Position numbers and translations under genes: made by a program. Below, one piece after another: positions 5,683 through 12,402 of a stretch of 62,934 bases of DNA. The notes beneath the pieces were generated by a model. It ran no database searches and was not told where the DNA came from. It saw only the letters and a program-made list of their open reading frames with translations. The DNA is from a virus: IMG/VR virus record IMGVR_UViG_3300029309_000024, positions 1-62,934 of that record; one strand, written 5' to 3'. Within the stretch, counting starts at the first letter, position 1; each line of letters opens with the position of its first letter.

Positions 5683-6119
5683 GAATAGAAGCAGCAGACC
5701 TACGCGAATTGCAACTTTTTAAATATTATAGGCTGGTTCGTAAATGGGCTTGTAAATCAAATGGTTTAACCGATGCGGACTTAGAATTATTGATATATTT
5801 TGATTGCATTGGAAGATTTACACGTAATGATTACATTAACGGTACTTACATCATGAGTTGGGATAAAGCGCGTTGGGAAAAACTACGAAAAAACGGCTGG
5901 ATAGATGTATGGAGACACCGTAATCGCACTACAATTAAATATTCTATATTCCAAACTTCATTCAAATCAAAAAGACTTATAACAAGAATATATAACATTC
6001 TGCTGGGTAAAGAAGATATACCTGTGTCAGGACAAAATGTATTTTATAAGAACAAAACATATACAGATAAAGTTTTCAATAAAGCTATAGATGATATGTT
6101 AAAAGACCCCGATAGATAA
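5679..6119 (+). CDS. Winged-helix (MarR-like) DNA-binding protein candidate
   Basis: 146 residues. The segment LTDADLELLIYFDCIGRFT, a polar helix (SWDKARWEKLRKNGWIDVWR) and a beta wing (RNRTTIKYSI) follow the order of a winged helix-turn-helix similar to MarR. It overlaps groES by four bases. It may regulate late genes or act in packaging. The assignment rests on pattern only. Confidence 0.6.
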   Translation: MRIEAADLRELQLFKYYRLVRKWACKSNGLTDADLELLIYFDCIGRFTRNDYINGTYIMSWDKARWEKLRKNGWIDVWRHRNRTTIKYSIFQTSFKSKRLITRIYNILLGKEDIPVSGQNVFYKNKTYTDKVFNKAIDDMLKDPDR

Positions 6120-6141
6120 TAACAAATAAAAATTAGAAATT

Positions 6142-6240
6142 ATGCCAGGAAAAATGAAAAAAGGAGGAGGATTAAAAGTTAAGACTTCTTACAAGAAAAA
6201 AACTAAAGCCAAAAAGAAAGGCAAAAGAATGACTTACTAA
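6142..6240 (+). CDS. Very small Lys-rich protein, 32 aa
   Basis: MPGKMKKGGGLKVKTSYKKK followed by more Lys and RMTY. It starts after an A-rich leader and its stop overlaps the next ATG (TAATG). The extreme positive charge suggests nucleic-acid association. It is the first of three consecutive small basic proteins. Confidence 0.6.
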   Translation: MPGKMKKGGGLKVKTSYKKKTKAKKKGKRMTY

Positions 6241-6524
6241 TGGCTAGAAAAAACGCCCCATCCAGAAGAAAATCACTTGGATATTATAACAAAGCTAACA
6301 AAACAGGTACCGGTGCCAAAGCAGGTGGAGGTATGTCTAAAAAAGGTGTAGCTAAATATAGACGTGATAATCCTGGAAGTAAATTAAAAACAGCGGTAAC
6401 TACGCCACCGTCTAAATTAAAAAAAGGAAGTAAAGCTTATAAAAGAAGAAAAGCTTTTTGTGCAAGATCAAGAAGCTGGACTTCTGAAAGAGGTAGGGCT
6501 GCAAGGCGTAGATGGAATTGTTAA
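6240..6524 (+). CDS. Small basic protein, 94 aa
   Basis: Arg/Lys/Gly-rich, with KAGGGMSKKGVAKYRRDNPG and a C-terminal KAFCARSRSW segment ending in RRRWNC. Short proteins of this kind recur in marine phages, often near virion genes. A DNA-condensing or virion-internal role is a guess. Translation is coupled to the preceding gene by a TAATG overlap. Confidence 0.65.
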   Translation: MARKNAPSRRKSLGYYNKANKTGTGAKAGGGMSKKGVAKYRRDNPGSKLKTAVTTPPSKLKKGSKAYKRRKAFCARSRSWTSERGRAARRRWNC

Positions 6525-6525
6525 T

Positions 6526-6642
6526 ATGAAAAAAAAATTATCACCAAAACAAATGAGAATTGCCGCAATGGCAAAACCATTTAACAAAATTACAGGAGCT
6601 GATTTTGTTAAGCTTAGAAACAAGAAAAAAAATAAAAAATAA
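6526..6642 (+). CDS. Small basic protein, 38 aa
   Basis: MKKKLSPKQMRIAAMAKPFN, then KITGADFVKLR and a Lys/Asn tail. The ATG at 6526, one base after the previous stop, is preferred to an upstream in-frame start inside the preceding gene. The pattern 'SPKQxxIAxxAxPxxKITGxDFxxLR' is familiar from phage genomes as a short protein of unknown function. Confidence 0.65.
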   Translation: MKKKLSPKQMRIAAMAKPFNKITGADFVKLRNKKKNKK

Positions 6643-6932
6643 TGAGCGAATTAGATATAGAAAAAATTAAAAAATCTAAATTTAACGTTAGCGTAGAAAC
6701 ACTTATAACAATTGGGGCTGTTGTAGTAACGGTCGTTGGTATGTGGTATTCTTTGCAGGCAGACATACAACTCGCTAAGGAGTTGCCCGAGCCGCCGGTT
6801 TCAAGAACAGAATATGACCTAAAAGATCAATTAATTCGTGAAACGATAATTAATACACAAGAAAAGGTTGAAGAAAACGGTAAAAAACTCGAGGACATTG
6901 ACAATAAGTTATATGAAATAATTAGAAATTAA
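6642..6932 (+). CDS. Single-pass membrane protein with coiled-coil tail, 96 aa
   Basis: One hydrophobic segment (LITIGAVVVTVVGMWYSL, about residues 21-38) is followed by a charged helical tail likely to form a coiled coil. The topology resembles phage inner-membrane lysis accessories such as i-spanin-like proteins, and a holin-type gene lies downstream. It overlaps the preceding stop (TAATG). Role inferred from topology only. Confidence 0.6.
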   Translation: MSELDIEKIKKSKFNVSVETLITIGAVVVTVVGMWYSLQADIQLAKELPEPPVSRTEYDLKDQLIRETIINTQEKVEENGKKLEDIDNKLYEIIRN

Positions 6933-6933
6933 C

Positions 6934-7251
6934 ATGAAAAAATTTATTACCACTCTACTTTTATTACTAACTTTTTCTATATATTCACAAGACGTTTCAG
7001 TCATACACTTTAATTATAAGTGGAATCAAAAAAATGATTATAACAAATTGCAATCTATAAGGAGAGCTAATGTTTCTAAAGCATTTGTTGAAGAACAAAC
7101 AGCTGAATTGCAAGCAAGCATAAAATCTGTCCCAGTTATAATTATATTTAGAAAAGGAAAACCTGTTGCTAGATTAGAAGCAGGGTTAAGTATGAAAATA
7201 GAAACAAGAATTGAAGAAATACAAGAGCTTGTTGATAGATACCAAGATTAA
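6934..7251 (+). CDS. Exported thioredoxin-fold-like protein without active-site cysteines
   Basis: Begins with a signal peptide (MKKFITTLLLLLTFSIYSQD) of the style common in Flavobacteriia. The mature part reads VSVIHFNYKWN..., a helix, then VPVIIIFRKGKPVARLEAG. That follows the thioredoxin pattern, including the cis-Pro-like VP before a strand, but no CxxC is present. It may work in the periplasm during lysis or in host exclusion. The fold assignment is inferred. Confidence 0.5.
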   Translation: MKKFITTLLLLLTFSIYSQDVSVIHFNYKWNQKNDYNKLQSIRRANVSKAFVEEQTAELQASIKSVPVIIIFRKGKPVARLEAGLSMKIETRIEEIQELVDRYQD

Positions 7252-7252
7252 T

Positions 7253-7417
7253 ATGAAATCAAAAGGATTAGGTGATTCAATAGAAAAAATCACAACAGTA
7301 ACGGGAATAAAAACTATGGTAGATATAGTTTCAAAAGGGCTTAATGTCCCTTGTGGCTGTGAAGGCAGAAGAGACGCTTTAAATATAATGTTCCCATATA
7401 AAAAGAAGAAAAAATGA
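7253..7417 (+). CDS. Small conserved-looking phage protein with CGC motif, 54 aa
   Basis: Ends in LNVPCGCEGRRDALNIMFPY and a Lys tail. The PCGC..R...LN..FPY motif recurs in short proteins of Bacteroidetes phages, often next to virion genes. Function unknown. The start at 7253 lies one base after the previous stop, and the stop overlaps the next start (ATGA). Confidence 0.65.
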   Translation: MKSKGLGDSIEKITTVTGIKTMVDIVSKGLNVPCGCEGRRDALNIMFPYKKKKK

Positions 7418-7698
7418 CAATATTATTTATAATTGCAATAATTGAAGCAATAGCTATAGTATATTTAGTTATGCTTCATTCAGGAAAAATTAAAGATGCA
7501 GATGGCGATTTTATCGCTGATTCAGTTGAAGCAAAAGTTGAAGAAGTTCAAGTTAATGCTGTAAATAAATTAAATAGATTAAAAGCTGAATTAAAGGACG
7601 TAGCAGCATCAATTAAAGAAGTTGGTAATCAATTAGAAGATTTACCAAAATCTTTAAAAGGCAAAAGAGCTGGAAGAAAAGCTAATGTCAAAAAATAG
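7414..7698 (+). CDS. Membrane-anchored coiled-coil protein with Asp-rich loop, 94 aa
   Basis: An N-terminal hydrophobic helix (about residues 2-20) is followed by DADGDFIADSVE, which resembles a calcium-type Asp loop. Next come a long coiled-coil-like helix and a basic C-terminus (GKRAGRKANVKK). It overlaps its neighbours on both sides. Its position just before the holin suggests a lysis or envelope role. Confidence 0.6.
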   Translation: MTILFIIAIIEAIAIVYLVMLHSGKIKDADGDFIADSVEAKVEEVQVNAVNKLNRLKAELKDVAASIKEVGNQLEDLPKSLKGKRAGRKANVKK

Positions 7699-8140
7699 AA
7701 AAAAATTAAAAGATACAGCGGTTGGTAAATTTTTAGCCGGTGCTGGATCAAATATAATAGGTAGCTTAGGCGACGTCCTGCCAGATAAGGGTGTAATGGG
7801 ATTAGTGAAAAATCTTATTAAAAAAGACCCAGAGTTACCAGCTGAAGATAAAGAAAAAGCTTTAGCGTTATTACATCAAGATACTGTAGAAATGCAGGAA
7901 GTATCTAAAAGATGGCAAGCGGATATGCAATCTGATTCGTGGCTATCGAAAAACACAAGGCCTTTGACACTGATTTTTTTAACAGTTGCAATGGTCTTAT
8001 TGATATTTATAGACTCAACAGGATTAGACTTTAGTGTTGATGGTGGTTGGGTAGATTTATTAAAATCTCTTCTTATTACTGTTTACGTAGCCTATTTCGG
8101 TTCGCGTGGAGCGGAAAAATTCAAAACAATAAGTAAATAA
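7685..8140 (+). CDS. Holin, 3TM-type superfamily
   Basis: 151 residues. The soluble N-terminal half contains WQADMQSDSWLSKNTRPLTL, a motif typical of the phage/GTA 3TM holin superfamily. It is followed by at least two membrane segments (LIFLTVAMVLLIFI and LLKSLLITVYVAYF) and a short basic tail. Holins of this kind form inner-membrane lesions that let the endolysin reach the cell wall. The M15 peptidase candidate is about 38 kb away. Confidence 0.8.
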   Translation: MSKNRKKLKDTAVGKFLAGAGSNIIGSLGDVLPDKGVMGLVKNLIKKDPELPAEDKEKALALLHQDTVEMQEVSKRWQADMQSDSWLSKNTRPLTLIFLTVAMVLLIFIDSTGLDFSVDGGWVDLLKSLLITVYVAYFGSRGAEKFKTISK

Positions 8141-8141
8141 C

Positions 8142-8843
8142 ATGGCAAAACTAAATACCTACTTAACAGATACTTCCATACAGGATGGTGATAAGTGGAT
8201 TGGAACAGATTCGCTAACAGGTAAAACAAGGAATTTTACCCCTCAAGGATTAGCAGATAATTTCAATGACACAGGTAAGATAGGTATAGGTGGTCAAATA
8301 CCTTATGTATTTAGTATACAAGGATCCCCAAATAGAAATGTTGGTACTATTACTTTCCCCACAGGTGGTGGTAATGGTACAGCTTTTTCAGCTATAAACG
8401 CTTTAGTATTAAGTAAAACAACTAACGGCGGAATTGCTGTATCAGAATATTTACAATATTTAGAAGACAATGTTATATTTATTTATCAATTAGACAATGT
8501 AAACAATTTTGGTAAATTCTCTTTAACATCATTAGCAGATAGATCTGGAGAAACTACATTTTTTGATGCTACATTAATATTTTCAGAAGGAAACGGAAGT
8601 TTAATAACTGGAAAAACATATGGAATTGTTCAGGGGCCTAGCGATGTAGATAAAAACTTTGTATTTACACAAGGATCAGCCGCTAGCACTTGGACAGTAA
8701 ATCATAATTTAGAAAAATTTCCATCAGTAATGGTGGTTGACTCTGGCAACAATGTTGTTATCGGAGATATAACATATACAAATACTAATTCATTAACAGT
8801 AAGTTTTTCTTCAGCATTCTCAGGAAAAGCATATATAAACTAA
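8142..8843 (+). CDS. Tail fibre-like or baseplate-like structural protein, 233 aa
   Basis: N-terminus MAKLNTYLTDTSIQDGDKWI followed by GTDSLTGKTRNFTPQGLADNF, an anchor common at the start of marine phage fibres. The C-terminal 70 residues (TWTVNHNLEKFPSVMVVDSG) form a beta module that also ends the next protein (8850-9905). No chaperone domain is seen. Probably virion-associated. Confidence 0.65.
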   Translation: MAKLNTYLTDTSIQDGDKWIGTDSLTGKTRNFTPQGLADNFNDTGKIGIGGQIPYVFSIQGSPNRNVGTITFPTGGGNGTAFSAINALVLSKTTNGGIAVSEYLQYLEDNVIFIYQLDNVNNFGKFSLTSLADRSGETTFFDATLIFSEGNGSLITGKTYGIVQGPSDVDKNFVFTQGSAASTWTVNHNLEKFPSVMVVDSGNNVVIGDITYTNTNSLTVSFSSAFSGKAYIN

Positions 8844-8849
8844 ACAAAA

Positions 8850-9905
8850 ATGGCTTTAAAATATTTAACACATATAGATTTAAATAAAAATCAATTACAG
8901 AATGCGGTAATTCACCCTTTGGGCACTGCACCTTCTGGAGCGGTTGAAGGTCAAATATATTACGATTCCACAGTTGGAGATAAAAAAGTATATATTTATA
9001 ATGGATCCGCTTGGGTTAATATATCAGGTGACATATCAGAAGTTATAGCTGGAAATGCTTTAACTGGCGGTGGTGCTGATGGTTCTGTAACATTAAACGT
9101 AGCGGTAGATGATACTACAATAGCAATTGCTTCTGATGCTTTAAAAGTAAAAGATGGCGGAATAGGATCAACACAACTTGCGGCTACATCAGTAACAGCT
9201 GGTTCTTATGGTTCTTCTTCAGCAATACCTACATTTACAGTAGATGCTGATGGTCGTTTAACAGCAGCAGGAACAGCTTCAATAACTACAACATTAGATA
9301 TTGCAGCGGATTCAGGAACAGATAATGGTGTTGTTTTAGGAACAGACACATTAACAATATCAGGAACAAGCAATGAAATTGAAACATCTGTATCAGGTGA
9401 TACTATAACAGTTGGTTTACCAAATAATGTTACGATAGGTAATAATTTAATTGTAACAGGTAATTTAACAGTTTCAGGTACACAAACAATTGTTAATACA
9501 GAAACTATAGAGCTTGCTGATAATATCATTAAGCTAAATAGCAATGCAACAGGAACACCATCAGAAAATGCAGGCATTGAAGTTGAAAGAGGTGATTCAA
9601 CAAACGTTGCACTTAGATGGAATGAATCAGATGACGATTGGGAAGTAACAACAGATGGTTCAAATTATCATAATATATCAACAGCTGCGGATTCATTCAA
9701 AGGATCAATCGGTGATGGTTCTGCTACATCTTATACTGTGACACATAACTTAGGAACAAGAGATGTATTAGTTGAGCTTTATGACGCATCAAGTTATGAA
9801 ACAGTTATAGCGGACGTAACAAGAACATCAACAAGTGTTGTAACAGTAGCATTCACAGTTGCTCCTGCGTCAAACGACATTAGAGTTCTTATCAGAAAAA
9901 TTTAA
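8850..9905 (+). CDS. Tail fibre protein, 351 aa
   Basis: Starts MALKYLTHIDLNKNQLQNAV and continues with EGQIYYDSTVGDKKVYIYNG, a phage fibre head module. The middle is Thr/Ser/Gly-rich beta repeat (SVTAGSYGSSSAIPTFTVDA), followed by NTETIELADNIIKLNSNATG. It ends in the HNL-type beta module (YTVTHNLGTRDVLVELYDAS). Probably a trimeric receptor-contacting fibre. Confidence 0.75.
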   Translation: MALKYLTHIDLNKNQLQNAVIHPLGTAPSGAVEGQIYYDSTVGDKKVYIYNGSAWVNISGDISEVIAGNALTGGGADGSVTLNVAVDDTTIAIASDALKVKDGGIGSTQLAATSVTAGSYGSSSAIPTFTVDADGRLTAAGTASITTTLDIAADSGTDNGVVLGTDTLTISGTSNEIETSVSGDTITVGLPNNVTIGNNLIVTGNLTVSGTQTIVNTETIELADNIIKLNSNATGTPSENAGIEVERGDSTNVALRWNESDDDWEVTTDGSNYHNISTAADSFKGSIGDGSATSYTVTHNLGTRDVLVELYDASSYETVIADVTRTSTSVVTVAFTVAPASNDIRVLIRKI

Positions 9906-9915
9906 AATATAATTC

Positions 9916-11490
9916 ATGGGTGTAAAATTTAAGTCACCGTTAGAGCTTTCAGGGCATAGATCTATATTACATACAGATGCTGTGCAAACTCTGGTTGTTA
10001 AAGTTATTACAAAAACTGCAGCGCATCCAGAACATGGGAATGGAAGTTCTAATGGATATACAATAGACGGTGTTGAAGGGGCTTATTTAGAGTTTACACC
10101 AGGTAATACATATAAATTTGATCAATCTGATAGTTCAAATAATGGTCATCCATTAAGATTTTATGAGGACTCTGGCAAAACTACAGCTTATACAACAGGG
10201 GTAACATCAAGCGGAACACCTGGTAATTCAGGGGCATATACTCAAATTATACCAACTATTTCTACACCTCCATTATTATTTTATCAATGTACTAATCATG
10301 GATTAATGGGTAGCCATGTTAGATTTGGTACAGTTACTTCAGCTAGCGCAAATACAACATATACAATAAATAGTGTTACAAGTGGAAGTAATGCAATAAT
10401 AAGATTAACAGGTAGTGATTCGTCAACAGATGATGTCACAATAGCAGCAGGAAGTAATATAAGTATATCAGAAACAGGAGATACTATAACTATTGCATCA
10501 ACTGCGGGTGGTAGTGTAACTGAAGCTTTTAAAACAATATCAGTAGCAGGGCAGTCTGACGTAGTTGCGGATAGTGCAACTGATACATTAACTTTAGTTG
10601 CTGGTAATAATGTTACTTTATCTACTAACGCAAGTAATGATTCTATAACAATTAATGCTTCAACAACCGTTTCTCCTTCTGGAATGAGTAAAGACACATT
10701 TACAGGTAATGGTAGCGCAACAGCTTTTACATTAGGAGGCACTGTAACTGATGAAAATAATACATGGGTATTTTTAAATGGTGTATATCAAGATAAAAGT
10801 ACTTACAGCATTTCAGGAACTACTCTTACTTTTTCTACAGCACCTCAAAATGGATTTGGTGTTGAAGTAATGAGATTAGGTACTGTTGCAATAAATTCAA
10901 ACTCTTTAGCAACAGATACTTTTACAGGGAATGGTTCAACAACAGCTTTTACTTTATCAGTATCACCAGTTAATTTAAATGCAGTAAATGCTTATATATC
11001 TGGTTTAAGACAAAATGATAGCACATTAAGTTTATCTGGAACTACTTTAACGTTTAGCACAGCGCCACCAACAGGAACATCAATTGAAGTAACAAGTATA
11101 GGTGCTATAAGTGCAACTTCAGTAGTAGCACCTTCAAGTGTAACAGCGGGAACAGGTATAAGTGTTGCAAATCCATCAGAGGGTAATTTTGTTATTACAA
11201 ATACACTTTCTACTGATTATAGTGTATCAGTAATAAATTCAGCAACAACAGCTGTTAAAAACACTTTATACGTATTTACAGGGAGTGCGGCTTTAACATT
11301 ACCAGCAGGTGTAGTTGGTAATTCAATTAAAATTAGCAATAGGTCAGGTACAACAACTTGTACAATAGTACCTAATGGAACAAACAAAATAATGGGTAGT
11401 AATACTACTATGACGCTTGATACAGCATCAGCAAGTTTTGAATTAATATATTCAGGAACAGCCCAAGGATGGGTAATAATAGGACAATAA
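9916..11490 (+). CDS. Tail fibre protein with tandem adaptor modules, 524 aa
   Basis: Thr/Ser-rich fibre. A cupredoxin-like segment near residues 40-135 includes FYEDSGKTTAY and a CTNHGLMGSH stretch. Two copies of a module beginning FTGNGS.TAFTL and ending LTFSTAP..G lie around residues 260-400. The same module forms the N-terminal domain of the ring protein at 28684-29769. The C-terminus reads LPAGVVGNSIKISNRSG. Confidence 0.7.
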   Translation: MGVKFKSPLELSGHRSILHTDAVQTLVVKVITKTAAHPEHGNGSSNGYTIDGVEGAYLEFTPGNTYKFDQSDSSNNGHPLRFYEDSGKTTAYTTGVTSSGTPGNSGAYTQIIPTISTPPLLFYQCTNHGLMGSHVRFGTVTSASANTTYTINSVTSGSNAIIRLTGSDSSTDDVTIAAGSNISISETGDTITIASTAGGSVTEAFKTISVAGQSDVVADSATDTLTLVAGNNVTLSTNASNDSITINASTTVSPSGMSKDTFTGNGSATAFTLGGTVTDENNTWVFLNGVYQDKSTYSISGTTLTFSTAPQNGFGVEVMRLGTVAINSNSLATDTFTGNGSTTAFTLSVSPVNLNAVNAYISGLRQNDSTLSLSGTTLTFSTAPPTGTSIEVTSIGAISATSVVAPSSVTAGTGISVANPSEGNFVITNTLSTDYSVSVINSATTAVKNTLYVFTGSAALTLPAGVVGNSIKISNRSGTTTCTIVPNGTNKIMGSNTTMTLDTASASFELIYSGTAQGWVIIGQ

Positions 11491-11491
11491 T

Positions 11492-12226
11492 ATGAGTAAC
11501 TTTACAGATTTTTTCGCAGCAGGAGGCGCAGGAGGTGGACTAGGCCAAACTATAACAGTAGGTGATATTTCTTATCCTAATGCCAGGCTTATATCGGAAA
11601 TGAGTTTATATCAAATATATAACAGTGCTGATGGTAGCTATAATAGTTGGAGTTTTGGAATGTTTGATGTAAATGAACCAGATTGGTACTATAATACCGG
11701 TAGTGGTGGTAATAGTGATTTTGTTACAGTGGCTAATATAACTTCTTCTTCTAACGGAGGAGCGCTATATGGAGCTTTTTGCTATTTTGACCATAGCAGC
11801 CATGACCATAGTGCTAGAGTGGTTAGTATGAGAATTACAATAGATGGGACAGCAACTACTAAAACAAGTAATTCTAGGGATAGTTTTAACTGGAATATGG
11901 TTTATTTAGGACCCATTGGTGCGGTTAATATTACCCACGTTGGGGATACAGGAGACGGAAGATATACAACTGATGGATTTTTACAAGCCCCTGTAGGAGA
12001 TAAGGGACAGCCTGAAGTGTTTTGGTATCATAATTCTACAGGAACTTATAATGCAAATGGAGATAATGGAGATACCAGACAAAAAGTGTTTGCAAAAACG
12101 CAATCTCCACAATTTGGACCATACCCATTACCGTATATATATTTTGCAAATACATGTAAAGTAGAAATGAAAGTAAATAGAGATAACTCCCAAGATAGAA
12201 TGTGGGCAGGAATAAGATTATTTTAA
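11492..12226 (+). CDS. Putative tail fibre or adhesin tip, 244 aa
   Basis: A Gly-rich N-terminus (FFAAGGAGGGLGQ) is followed by a beta-rich, aromatic protein with no identified domain. It lies in the run of fibre genes, one base downstream of the 524-residue fibre. A receptor-binding tip is plausible from position and composition. Confidence 0.55.
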   Translation: MSNFTDFFAAGGAGGGLGQTITVGDISYPNARLISEMSLYQIYNSADGSYNSWSFGMFDVNEPDWYYNTGSGGNSDFVTVANITSSSNGGALYGAFCYFDHSSHDHSARVVSMRITIDGTATTKTSNSRDSFNWNMVYLGPIGAVNITHVGDTGDGRYTTDGFLQAPVGDKGQPEVFWYHNSTGTYNANGDNGDTRQKVFAKTQSPQFGPYPLPYIYFANTCKVEMKVNRDNSQDRMWAGIRLF

Positions 12227-12228
12227 TT

Positions 12229-12402
12229 ATGAATTTTGAAAAAGCAGAACTTTTAGAAAACTTAACAGCTCCAGAAAGAAATACTAAAGAGCTAGTTCAA
12301 TCAGGAGATAAAATAAAAATAACACTTGATGGTGCTGTAATAATATGTAATCATTTTAAAGATTATGTATCAGAACCATACTACTCTCAACCCGAAGAAT
12401 AA
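12229..12402 (+). CDS. Small acidic protein in the fibre cluster, 57 aa
   Basis: MNFEKAELLENLTAPERNTK..., ending YYSQPEE. The ATG at 12229, two bases after the preceding stop, is preferred over an upstream frame that overlaps the previous gene. The stop overlaps the next start (TAATG). It could be a fibre-assembly helper, but no family is known. Confidence 0.6.
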   Translation: MNFEKAELLENLTAPERNTKELVQSGDKIKITLDGAVIICNHFKDYVSEPYYSQPEE

